From the NCBI GenBank assembly GCA_003553895.1, contig PWFM01000134.1, positions 1 through 9,041 of the forward strand: DNA of 9,041 bases, in the 5' to 3' direction. This stretch comes from Syntrophomonadaceae bacterium (GTDB lineage Bacteria > Bacillota > Dethiobacteria > DTU022). Made by a program: the position numbers and the translations under genes. Shown here in pieces: positions 1-7,003 of this stretch (position 1 is the stretch's first letter; every line of letters starts with the position of its first letter). The notes beneath the pieces were generated by a model, which ran no database searches, was not told the origin of the DNA, and was given only the letters and a program-made list of their open reading frames with translations.

Positions 1-44
1 ATGCGGATCAGGTCGCTCAAGATCTTTTCAGGTGAGCGGTCCAT
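1..44 (-). CDS. 5' end of a further operon gene, possibly M20-type peptidase
   Basis: An ATG at 44-42 is preceded by a strong ribosome site (GGGAGGT, 51-57) at 6-nt spacing. It opens a frame reading MDRSPEKILSDLIR before the window ends. The start lies 59 nt after the stop of the last ATPase gene, and I see no convincing terminator between them, so this is probably the next gene of the transporter operon. A 'xxILxDLIRI/M' start is common in M20-family peptidases and deacylases, and a peptidase would fit beside a peptide importer. Fourteen residues cannot prove a family. The existence of the gene is well supported; the product name is a guess. Confidence 0.6.
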   Translation of the reverse strand, partial: MDRSPEKILSDLIR

Positions 45-103
45 GATGTTACCTCCCTTTATGGCCCTGTTTAAATCCGTTTAATCGTAAATGGCCTTTT
101 TTA

Positions 104-1087
104 TTATTGAACTTCTTTTAGAAGATGGCAAGAAGCATAATGATCTGGCCCGACCTTTTTCAAAACTGGTATTTCCTGCCTGCAGACATCCTCCGCCAGC
201 GGGCAGCGGGTATGGAAAGTGCAGCCCGGCGGCGGGTTGGAAGGGCTGGGCACGTCCCCTTTAAGGATAATGCGCTCCTTTTTATAGCTCGGATCCATGA
301 CCGGAACGGCCGAAAGCAGGGCCCGTGAATAAGGGTGCATCGGGTTGCTGTAAAATTCCCGCTTGGCTGCTTCTTCGACTATGCGCCCCAGGTACATCAC
401 CCCAACCCGGTCGGCCATATGCTTAACCACACTCAGGTCATGGGAAATGAAGAGAAAGGTCAACCCGAATTTTTCCTGTAACCTCTCCAGCAGGTTCACA
501 ATCTGGGACTGGATAGAAACATCAAGGGCCGAAATCGGTTCATCAGCCACAATAAATTCCGGCTCCATGATCAGGGCCCTGGCAATACCAACTCTCTGAC
601 GCTGCCCGCCCGAAAATTCGTGGGGATAGCGGCGATAATGATGCTCATCCAGACCGCATTCTCTCAATATGGAAATTACCCTTTCACGGCGCTCATTACC
701 TCTGGCAATACCGTGCACTTCCAAAGCTTCACCGATCGCTTCGCCAATACTCATCCGCGGATTCAGGGAACTGTAGGGATCTTGAAATATGATCTGCATC
801 TCCTGCCGCAATTTCCGCAGTTCGTTCTTGTTCATAGCGAAAACATCCCGGTCTTTGAAAAGCACTTTTCCCCCGCTTGGATTAAGCATTCTCAGGATGG
901 TCATGCCGGCGGTCGATTTACCACAGCCCGATTCACCCACGAGGCCGTAAGCCTCGCCGGAGCGCACCTCCAGATCGATTCCGTCTACCGCTTTCACGTA
1001 GCCGGTAACCCTGGAAAAGACTCCGCTTGTGATCGGGAAGTATTTTTTTAATCCTTCAACACTGAGCACAGTTTTTGGATCCGCCAT
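104..1087 (-). CDS. Oligo/dipeptide ABC transporter ATP-binding protein (DppF/OppF type)
   Basis: This is one of the two cytoplasmic ATPases that power the peptide importer. Visible motifs are Walker A GESGCGKST (residues 51-59), Q-loop Q102, signature FSGGQRQR (158-165), Walker B IVADEP (179-184) and switch H216. The C-terminal oligopeptide/dipeptide-transporter domain carries four cysteines (C289, C295, C302, C320). In relatives with solved structures this pattern binds a [4Fe-4S] cluster, so the same is inferred here. The 327-aa length is normal for the family. The ATG directly abuts the stop of the preceding ATPase gene (no gap), and its ribosome site GAGGGGTG lies inside that gene's last codons, which implies translational coupling. 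It is called F-type because it is the second ATPase of the pair and has the longer insert before Walker A. The transported substrate cannot be read from the ATPase. Confidence 0.95.
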   Translation of the reverse strand: MADPKTVLSVEGLKKYFPITSGVFSRVTGYVKAVDGIDLEVRSGEAYGLVGESGCGKSTAGMTILRMLNPSGGKVLFKDRDVFAMNKNELRKLRQEMQIIFQDPYSSLNPRMSIGEAIGEALEVHGIARGNERRERVISILRECGLDEHHYRRYPHEFSGGQRQRVGIARALIMEPEFIVADEPISALDVSIQSQIVNLLERLQEKFGLTFLFISHDLSVVKHMADRVGVMYLGRIVEEAAKREFYSNPMHPYSRALLSAVPVMDPSYKKERIILKGDVPSPSNPPPGCTFHTRCPLAEDVCRQEIPVLKKVGPDHYASCHLLKEVQ

Positions 1088-2077
1088 TTATTTCACCCCT
1101 CTTGTTTTCTGATCCTGGTACAGCCAGCAGCGGACCAGGTGCCGGGGTTTGGATTCCAGCAAATCGGGCACTTCCCGGCTGCAAATATCCATGGCTTCCG
1201 AGCAGCGGGGGGGAAAAGCGCAGCCTTCAGGCATATCGCTGGGGTTGGGCACATTGCCCGGGATATAATCAAGGACTTCCTTTTCCTCTTCCAGCCTGGG
1301 CTTCGACCTGATCAAACCGCTGGTATAGGGATGAAGGGGATTTTTAAACAATGACTCCACGTCACTGCTTTCCACCACTTTCCCGGAATACATCACCACT
1401 ACATGATCGGCCATTTCTGCAATAACTCCCAGGTCATGGGTAATAAATATAATAGAAGTGTTGATCCGGTCTTTAATATCTTTCATCAGCTCCAGGATCT
1501 GGGCCTGGATGGTCACATCTAAAGCTGTGGTCGGCTCATCGGCAATCAACAGCTTTGGATTGCAGGACAGGGCCATGGCAATCATGGCCCGCTGACGCAT
1601 ACCCCCGCTGAGCTGGTGGGGGTAATTTTCCAGGACTTCATTGGGCCGGGGAATGCCGACCAATTCCAGCATCCGACCCGCCTCTTTCCAGGCTGCTGAA
1701 CGATCCATCCCCTGATGGAGATGGATCACTTCCGTGATCTGGTTCCCGATGGTGTAGACAGGGTTCAGGGAAGTCATCGGTTCCTGGAAGATCATGGCTA
1801 TCTCGTTACCCCTGATCCGGCGCATATTTTTTTCGCTAAAAGTAAGCAGGTCGCGATCTTCAAGTAAGATCTTACCTCCTTCAATTTTTCCCGGGGGATA
1901 ATGAATCAGCCGCATGATGCTCAAAGAAGCCACACTCTTCCCGCAACCTGATTCTCCCACCAGGCCTAAAACCTGGCCCGGCTTAACTTCGAAAGATACA
2001 CCGTCCACAGCCCGGACAACTGCATCATCAGTATAAAACGTGGTTACTAAATCCTCTACCTTAAGTAAATAATCCAT
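1088..2077 (-). CDS. Oligo/dipeptide ABC transporter ATP-binding protein (DppD/OppD type)
   Basis: This is the first ATPase of the importer and should form the nucleotide-binding heterodimer with the protein encoded at 104-1087. Motifs are Walker A GESGCGKSV (residues 41-49), Q98, signature LSGGMRQR (156-163), Walker B LLIADEP (176-182, catalytic E181) and switch H214. The C-terminal peptide-transporter domain again has four cysteines (C286, C292, C299, C317), the expected [4Fe-4S] ligand pattern. At 329 aa it is full length. The start is ATG with a modest ribosome site (GGATGG, 6 nt away), 58 nt after the permease gene. Family assignment is secure; substrate is unknown. Confidence 0.95.
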   Translation of the reverse strand: MDYLLKVEDLVTTFYTDDAVVRAVDGVSFEVKPGQVLGLVGESGCGKSVASLSIMRLIHYPPGKIEGGKILLEDRDLLTFSEKNMRRIRGNEIAMIFQEPMTSLNPVYTIGNQITEVIHLHQGMDRSAAWKEAGRMLELVGIPRPNEVLENYPHQLSGGMRQRAMIAMALSCNPKLLIADEPTTALDVTIQAQILELMKDIKDRINTSIIFITHDLGVIAEMADHVVVMYSGKVVESSDVESLFKNPLHPYTSGLIRSKPRLEEEKEVLDYIPGNVPNPSDMPEGCAFPPRCSEAMDICSREVPDLLESKPRHLVRCWLYQDQKTRGVK

Positions 2078-2135
2078 CTATAACCATCCATCCTTATCAA
2101 TTCTATCTTTCGTAACGCTATAGCAGGTTTCCGCT

Positions 2136-3062
2136 TTAACGGTAACGCCTCGATCTTGGATCCAGGGCGTCACGCAGCCCGTCGCCGAGCAGGTTAAATC
2201 CAAGGACCATGAATAAAATGGAGAGGCCCGGGTATGTGGTCAGAAAATGGGCTGTGCGGATATATTCCCGCCCGCGGCTTAGCATCGCGCCCCATTCAGG
2301 ATCAGGCGGTTGGGCGCCTAAGCCCAAAAAGCCCAGACCGGCCGCCCATAAAATGGCCGTGGCAATTTGGAACGTGGACTGGACCAGGATCGGGCCCAAA
2401 CAGTTGGGCATAATATGGCGGACTATGATCCGGCCATCGCCGATGCCGAGGCTCTTGGCCGCAGCCACAAAACCCTGTTCTTTAACAGATAAAACTGAAC
2501 CGCGCACCAGGCGGGTATAGATTGGGATAGAGGCGATCCCGACGGCAATCATAACATTTTCAACACCCACCCCCAGCACGGTCACAATCACAATGGCAAG
2601 CAAAATACCCGGAAAAGCAATCATAATATCTATGAGACGCTGGACAAAAAGGTCAAATTTCCCTCCATAATAACCGGACAGGGCCCCGATCGGCACTCCA
2701 ATCAAAAGCCCGATCCCGACCGAGATCAAACCGATAGCCAGGGAAATCCTTGAACCGAAAATGATCCTGGCCAAAACATCGCGGCCCAGCCAGTCCGTCC
2801 CCAACCGGTGCTCACTGGAAGGCGCCTGCAGGGTGTTGCCAAAATCGGCCCTGATTGGATCGTGGGGAGTCAAAAAGGGCGCAAAAATAGCACACAATAA
2901 AAACAGGAATAATATGCCCAGGCCGAGCATGGCCAGGCGGTTGCGTTTTAAGTGGCGCCAGACCTGGCGCAGTTCGGTATCCCGTTTGGGAGTGGGCAGC
3001 TTGCTGATCTGATCTACTCTTCTTTCCGGTATTTTAGCCGTTCCGTTTTCTTGTTTCTCCAT
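2136..3062 (-). CDS. Peptide ABC transporter permease (DppC/OppC type)
   Basis: This is an integral membrane subunit of the importer. A cytosolic N-terminus (about residues 1-42) precedes the first membrane span (about 44-64). A periplasmic-side stretch follows, with the conserved 'RLGTDWLGRDVLARIIFGSR' family block at about 86-105. Five more hydrophobic segments lie near 108-130, 146-166, 169-187, 228-248 and 275-297. The cytoplasmic EAA loop that docks onto the ATPase is near 198-220 (FVAAAKSLGIGDGRIIVRH). The 308-aa length is typical. The ATG start has an excellent ribosome site (GGAGGTGG) formed by the last codons of the upstream permease gene, with a 3-nt gap, so the two permeases are almost certainly translationally coupled. 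Confidence 0.95.
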   Translation of the reverse strand: MEKQENGTAKIPERRVDQISKLPTPKRDTELRQVWRHLKRNRLAMLGLGILFLFLLCAIFAPFLTPHDPIRADFGNTLQAPSSEHRLGTDWLGRDVLARIIFGSRISLAIGLISVGIGLLIGVPIGALSGYYGGKFDLFVQRLIDIMIAFPGILLAIVIVTVLGVGVENVMIAVGIASIPIYTRLVRGSVLSVKEQGFVAAAKSLGIGDGRIIVRHIMPNCLGPILVQSTFQIATAILWAAGLGFLGLGAQPPDPEWGAMLSRGREYIRTAHFLTTYPGLSILFMVLGFNLLGDGLRDALDPRSRRYR

Positions 3063-3065
3063 GGC

Positions 3066-4001
3066 CTAGTCCACCTCCTTTGACCCATAGGTAATCCTGG
3101 GATCAAGGTAGGCATAGATAACATCAACAACGAGGTTAATCAGCACGAAAAATACAGCCAGTAAAAGCACCGCCCCCTGCACTACCGGGTAATCCCGGTT
3201 CAAAATAGAGTCAACCATTAAACGCCCGATGCCCGGCCAGGAAAAAACAGTTTCTGTAAGCACCGCCCCGCCGAGCAGGGTTCCGAACTGCAGACCCATG
3301 ACTGTTACCACGGGGATAAGGGCATTCTTCAAGGCATGCTTATAAATAACAATTCTTTCCACCAGGCCCTTGGAACGGGCTGTAGTTATATAATCCTGGC
3401 CCAGCACATCGAGCATGCTGGAACGGGTAATCCGGGCAATCAGGGCGGTTGTCGCCAAACCAAGGGTGAGGGCCGGCAGCACCAAATGGCGCCAGGTTCC
3501 AATACCCCCGGAAGGGAGCCATCCCAGGTTCACAGAGAACAGCAGCTGGAACATGATCCCCAGCCAGAATACAGGGGCGGCCACTCCGATCAAGGCGGCC
3601 AGCATACTAAAATTGTCGAATAAGGAATATCTTCTTGTAGCCGAAACAATCCCCGCACTCATTCCAAAGGCAATAGCTATAGCCATAGCTGCCGCCGTAA
3701 GCATTAGGGTGTTGGGAAACCGCTCCATCAGCTCCACCGTGACCGGCCGGCGGGTCAGGGCTGAACGCCCCATATCACCCTGCACCAAATTAGTCATGTA
3801 AACAAAATACTGGACATGCAGGCCTTCATCCAGCAGCATTTCTCTACGAACCTGTTCAACGTACCTGGGGCTGGCATGAACCCCGGCTATGGCCCTGGCG
3901 GGGTCGCCAGGAATAAACCTGACAATAGAAAAGACCAGGATCGACACACCGATAAGCACCGGGATAGCCAGCAATAATCTTCTAATTACATAACCATACA
4001 C
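3066..4001 (-). CDS. Peptide ABC transporter permease (DppB/OppB type)
   Basis: This is the first permease of the importer and pairs with the product at 2136-3062. It begins with the usual MxxYVIRRLLxxIPVLxGVS block and membrane span (about residues 8-29), then a periplasmic loop holding FIPGDPA. Further hydrophobic segments lie near 98-120, 134-155, 173-190, 234-256 and 276-298. The EAA loop is near 205-230 (ITTARSKGLVERIVIYKHA). The protein ends with the family-typical YAYLDPRI. It starts at GTG; the only nearby ATG, at 3997, is out of frame. GAGGGAG lies about 10 nt upstream. It follows the binding-protein gene after 169 nt that contain a strong hairpin, so its expression is probably set below that of the binding protein. 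Confidence 0.95.
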   Translation of the reverse strand: MYGYVIRRLLLAIPVLIGVSILVFSIVRFIPGDPARAIAGVHASPRYVEQVRREMLLDEGLHVQYFVYMTNLVQGDMGRSALTRRPVTVELMERFPNTLMLTAAAMAIAIAFGMSAGIVSATRRYSLFDNFSMLAALIGVAAPVFWLGIMFQLLFSVNLGWLPSGGIGTWRHLVLPALTLGLATTALIARITRSSMLDVLGQDYITTARSKGLVERIVIYKHALKNALIPVVTVMGLQFGTLLGGAVLTETVFSWPGIGRLMVDSILNRDYPVVQGAVLLLAVFFVLINLVVDVIYAYLDPRITYGSKEVD

Positions 4002-4061
4002 CTGAGGTCAACTCCCTCAATACTGTAAATATTATTGCTGAAATAGTTCTTCTCATAAACC

Positions 4062-4110
4062 GGGGATCGGGCGGCAGAAAGTATCTTTGCAACACTTCCG
4101 CCCGATCCCC
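4062..4110 (-). promoter_or_regulatory. Intergenic mRNA hairpin between binding-protein and permease genes
   Basis: There is a perfect 13-bp inverted repeat: 4062-4074 pairs with 4098-4110 (GGGGATCGGGCGG with CCGCCCGATCCCC), with a 23-nt loop. On the minus-strand transcript no run of U follows, so it is not a standard intrinsic terminator. Its place, right after the binding-protein stop and before the permeases, is where such operons often carry a hairpin. There it protects the binding-protein mRNA and causes partial termination, so the binding protein outnumbers the membrane complex. The structure is seen directly; the role is inferred. Confidence 0.75.
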
Positions 4111-4170
4111 TTTATAATTCAGTTCAGTTAGTTAAATCCGAGCTCACAACTACTTTTAATCTACCCTGCT

Positions 4171-5787
4171 TTATTGCGGCTGCAGGTTGAAACCGATGTA
4201 GATAACGCGGACGCTGTCTTCAAAGACTACATCGATATCTTCTTCGCCTTCCAGGCGCTCAATTTCAGTCGGCGGAACAGCCATGATAGCATGGGCTTCG
4301 CCGGTTTCGACCATAACTACCCTCGAGCCGCCCTCGGGGACAAACTTGAAGGTTACGGTATCGAGTTCAGTTACATCGCCCCAGTAGTCTTCGTTGCGTT
4401 CCATAACAATCTCCTCGCCGCGGTCCCAGGATACATACTTGAATGCTCCGGTTCCGACGGGAGCTTCTACAACCTCGTCTTCTTCCAGCTCTTCCAGAGC
4501 AGCCGGGCTGTGCATTCCGATGAAGGAATGGGACAGGTGAGAAATAATCGGCGCGAATTCTCTTTCCAGGTGAAGCTTGATGGTATATTCATCAACTACC
4601 TCCACTTCCTGCACTTCTTCAAGCAGGAAGGCATAAGCAGCTTCATCTTGGCCTTCGAAATCGCCCTTGGCCAGGAAACGGTCCAGGTTATACTTAACAG
4701 CGTCGGCATTGAAAGGCTCACCGTCGTGGAAAGTAACACCTTCACGAAGTTCTAAAATCCAGGAAGCGCCGTCTTCATCGGGTTCCCAGGAGGTAGCCAG
4801 GGCCGGTTCCAGAGAACCGTCAGCAGCCAGGTAAACCAGGGTTTCAACCATATGCTCGGCCACGGTTGCCGCCGGTGCGGAGGTCATTTTCAGCGGATCG
4901 AGGCTTTCAGCTTCCGCCCCGATAGCGATGATCAGATCCTGCTCATCTTCATCGACAATCTTAGCATCCCAGGCCAGAATGTTTTCCAGCGGGTGGTGAA
5001 TCAGACCTTCAACGTTTGAACGGACGGCGTTAACCTGACCTTCATTGTGCAGGAACAGCCAGGGAGCATCTTCCCAGATCAGTTCGATGGCCTCTTCATA
5101 AAGCCCTTCACGGACATCCCGGTCCGGAGTAACGCGGGCTTCTGCGAGCAGTTCATCTACTTCCTCGTTGGCATAGTAGGAAGCGTTGTTGTACCATACT
5201 TCTGCAGTCGGCCACTGGGTGGAATGGAACAGGGCATAAGTGCCGTAGTCGGCATCAAGGGTTACCGTTCCCCAGCCCAGCATGTATGCATCATGTTCGG
5301 CCATTTCAGGCGGGACCAGGACGGTTTCTAAATAGGTGCCCCAGTCATAGGTGGTCAGGTTGGCGGTAACGCCAACTTCGGCCAGCATGGCCTGGACTGC
5401 TTCGGCCACGGTGTCATCCTGCGGATAACGGCCGGTCGGGTGGTATAGTTCGATTTCAAAACCGTCGCCAAAACCAGCTTCTTCTAACAGTTCCATGGCT
5501 TTTTCGGGATTGTACTCATAGGGTCCAACTTCAGTATAGCCAAAAATAGCGGGCACAATCGGAGCCGATGAAGGAGAACCTACACCCTGGAATATTGTTT
5601 CAATAATCGCTTCTTTATCCACGGCGTAGTTTAGGGCCTGTCTGACCCTTTTGTCTTCAAACGGATGAACCTCTTCTACAGGCTCATCCGGATCATCAAC
5701 CGGCTCTTCAACCGGTTCTTCACAGCCGGCCACAACAAACCCGGCCAGCAAAGATAAAACTAACAAGCCAATCAACCACTTCTTCAC
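4171..5787 (-). CDS. Circularly permuted SBP_bac_5 peptide-binding lipoprotein
   Basis: This is the extracytoplasmic substrate-binding protein of the importer. The start is GTG with AAGGGGG 9 nt upstream. Residues 1-22 are a lipoprotein signal (lipobox VAGC, C22), and 23-40 are an acidic EEPV-like linker. The order of the family blocks is swapped. Residues 42-277 are the canonical C-terminal half: PFEDKRVRQALNYAVDKEAI (42-61), NPEKAMELLEEAGF (93-106), the APWLFLHNE block (241-249), and the usual final HPLENILAWDAKI (265-277). A short VDEDEQ linker follows. Residues 284-536 are the canonical mature N-terminal half: ESLDPLK (294-300), LATSWEPDEDG (330-340), REGVTFHDGEPFNADAVKYN (348-367), and the hinge YIGFNLQ (530-536). 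The protein then stops. Overall length (538 aa) and domain content are normal, so nothing appears lost. The product is strongly acidic. Cognate substrate, presumed peptide, cannot be told. Confidence 0.93.
   Translation of the reverse strand: MKKWLIGLLVLSLLAGFVVAGCEEPVEEPVDDPDEPVEEVHPFEDKRVRQALNYAVDKEAIIETIFQGVGSPSSAPIVPAIFGYTEVGPYEYNPEKAMELLEEAGFGDGFEIELYHPTGRYPQDDTVAEAVQAMLAEVGVTANLTTYDWGTYLETVLVPPEMAEHDAYMLGWGTVTLDADYGTYALFHSTQWPTAEVWYNNASYYANEEVDELLAEARVTPDRDVREGLYEEAIELIWEDAPWLFLHNEGQVNAVRSNVEGLIHHPLENILAWDAKIVDEDEQDLIIAIGAEAESLDPLKMTSAPAATVAEHMVETLVYLAADGSLEPALATSWEPDEDGASWILELREGVTFHDGEPFNADAVKYNLDRFLAKGDFEGQDEAAYAFLLEEVQEVEVVDEYTIKLHLEREFAPIISHLSHSFIGMHSPAALEELEEDEVVEAPVGTGAFKYVSWDRGEEIVMERNEDYWGDVTELDTVTFKFVPEGGSRVVMVETGEAHAIMAVPPTEIERLEGEEDIDVVFEDSVRVIYIGFNLQPQ
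5668..5721 (-). repeat. Degenerate 12-nt tandem repeat encoding an acidic linker
   Basis: Residues 23-40 of the binding protein (EEPVEEPVDDPDEPVEEV) are coded by imperfect copies of a GAAGAGCCGGTT-like unit. They lie between the lipid-anchored cysteine and the first folded block. Such Pro/Glu stretches act as flexible tethers in lipoproteins. Here the linker also marks the junction where the moved C-terminal half was joined to the signal peptide. Confidence 0.7.
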
Positions 5788-5803
5788 TTCTAAAAACCCC
5801 CTT

Positions 5804-5915
5804 AAAATGTTTTTTTACGATAATTATTGGTATGCACTTGTCATTTTTGGCTCATTTACCACCTCCCGAAGCGGGATAAGGTTGGGTTATCTTTTCTAAA
5901 AACGCAAAAAGTTAA
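5804..5915 (-). promoter_or_regulatory. 5' leader of transporter operon with short inverted repeats
   Basis: About 110 nt lie between the predicted transcript start and the ribosome site. In transcript order they contain three short inverted repeats: GATAA/TTATC, then CCCG-CTT-CGGG immediately followed by GGAGGTGG, then TGGTA/TACCA. A GGAGGTGG ribosome-like site 4 nt before an ATG would permit a four-codon peptide (MSQK), and the ATG of a six-codon frame (MTSAYQ) overlaps its stop. I could not match the leader to a riboswitch class or T-box. A regulatory role is possible but not shown. Confidence 0.35.
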
Positions 5916-5922
5916 TCCAGTT

Positions 5923-5957
5923 ATTATATACTAGCCATTAATAGCGCCATTTGTCAA
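5923..5957 (-). promoter_or_regulatory. Probable promoter of the transporter operon
   Basis: A perfect -35 TTGACA (5952-5957) and a perfect TATAAT (5923-5928) are present, but they are 23 bp apart, which is too long for a simple sigma-A promoter. The alternative -10 TAGTAT, immediately upstream of and overlapping the TATAAT, gives an 18-bp spacer but a poorer match. The location, roughly 130-160 bp upstream of the binding-protein start and downstream of the activase gene, fits the operon promoter. Confidence 0.5.
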
Positions 5958-5983
5958 CAATCTGCAAATAAATTATTCTTGAT

Positions 5984-6016
5984 CTGTAAAACCTTCTTAC
6001 AGCTATTTTTCGCTGT
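5984..6016 (-). other. Weak mutually exclusive hairpins after the activase gene
   Basis: Directly after the activase stop, two short overlapping inverted repeats occur. ACAGC/GCTGT uses 5999-6003 and 6012-6016; CTGTAA/TTACAG uses 5984-5989 and 5997-6002. Both are short and neither is followed by a U run on the transcript. They may be a poor terminator separating the activase unit from the transporter operon, or they may have no role. Confidence 0.3.
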
Positions 6017-7000
6017 TTATTTCACAACAATCCCGGGTCCGGCAGGCAGCTGATCCCACCTTCCGCACCTGCCGCCCCACCGGGCCAGGAGCTTACCGTC
6101 CAAAGACAAATTGACAACCTCGCAAATGTTGGGACAACCATCACACTCAAAAGTGCCGGTCTGGTACTCAAGCTCGCTGAGGGCAACCCCCCTAAACGAT
6201 GTGGCGGCTTTATCCTCTACAGCCAGGCGGGCCAGGATCGCCGCGCCAATCGCGCCCATAACATGGTAATATTCAGTAACGACAACCTCTAGATCGAGGG
6301 CTTTTTCGAATGCGGCCCTGATTCCCGCATTGGCGGCTACTCCGCCCTGGAAAGCGACCGGGGCCAGGATTTCCTTGCCTTTGCCCACATTATTGAGGTA
6401 GTTGCGGACCAGGGCGTCACACAACCCGCTGATAATATCCTCTATCCCGTGACCCATCTGCTGCTTATGAACCATATCGGATTCGGCAAAAACGGAGCAG
6501 CGCCCCGCTATATGGACCGGGTGCTTGCTTTTTAAAGCCAGGGCCCCAAATTCTTCGATCGGTATGCCAAGCCTTGCCGCCTGATGATCCAGAAAAGAAC
6601 CCGTCCCGGCGGCACATACCGTATTCATGGCAAAATCGACCACCACGCCGTGGCGGAGAACAATAATTTTTGAATCCTGCCCCCCTACTTCCAGGACAGT
6701 CTGGACTCCGGGCACGAACAGGTCCGCCGCCATAGCATGGGCGGTAATCTCATTTTTGATTACATCGGCTCCAACGGCCACCCCGACCAGGTTGCGGGCA
6801 CTTCCCGTCACCCCCACACCGGCGATAACTGATCCGGCTGGCATTTTTGAAGCCATTATGCCCAGTCCTTCCTGGACCACCTTGATTGGCTGTCCCCTGG
6901 TGCGCAGGTATTCAGAGAAAAGTACGCGGTTATCTTTATCCACCAGGGCCAGGTTGGTGCTAACAGAGCCAACATCTAGGCCGAGATATATTTTCATCAT
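6017..7000 (-). CDS. Acyl-CoA dehydratase activase (HgdC/BcrA-BadF type ATPase)
   Basis: This is an actin-fold (ASKHA) ATPase that couples ATP hydrolysis to low-potential electron injection into a partner iron-sulfur enzyme. It shows the phosphate-1 loop LGLDVGSVSTN (residues 6-16), EVGGQDSK (104-111) and FQGGVAAN (217-224). Two cysteines, C129 in NTVCAAGTGSFLDHQA and C168 in AGRCSVFAESD, are the family ligands for the single [4Fe-4S] cluster shared across a homodimer. The core family is about 260 aa. This protein has an extra C-terminal segment with CDGCPNIC and RCG (C286, C289, C293, C312), which could hold a second metal site. It starts at ATG-ATG, 3 nt after the upstream gene, with only a weak ribosome site (GGGCGGG), so coupling is likely. 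Cytoplasmic and probably oxygen sensitive. The substrate of the partner enzyme is unknown. Confidence 0.9.
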   Translation of the reverse strand: MMKIYLGLDVGSVSTNLALVDKDNRVLFSEYLRTRGQPIKVVQEGLGIMASKMPAGSVIAGVGVTGSARNLVGVAVGADVIKNEITAHAMAADLFVPGVQTVLEVGGQDSKIIVLRHGVVVDFAMNTVCAAGTGSFLDHQAARLGIPIEEFGALALKSKHPVHIAGRCSVFAESDMVHKQQMGHGIEDIISGLCDALVRNYLNNVGKGKEILAPVAFQGGVAANAGIRAAFEKALDLEVVVTEYYHVMGAIGAAILARLAVEDKAATSFRGVALSELEYQTGTFECDGCPNICEVVNLSLDGKLLARWGGRCGRWDQLPAGPGIVVK

Positions 7001-7003
7001 CGC

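Noticed and set aside
60..103. Terminator between the last ATPase gene and the next gene, from GGCC repeats near 64 and 95
   Set aside because: Only the 4-bp self-complementary GGCC can pair. The T run is on the wrong side for the minus-strand transcript.
4174..4755. 193-aa plus-strand frame opposite the binding-protein gene
   Set aside because: It is antisense to a well-supported coding region and shows no family features. The long open frame follows from the acidic, GAA/GAG-rich sense codons.
5821..5890. SAM (S-box) riboswitch suggested by CTTATC...GGAGGTGG in the transporter leader
   Set aside because: Only the opening letters are similar. The GGGActGGCCC-like core and the remaining conserved blocks are missing.
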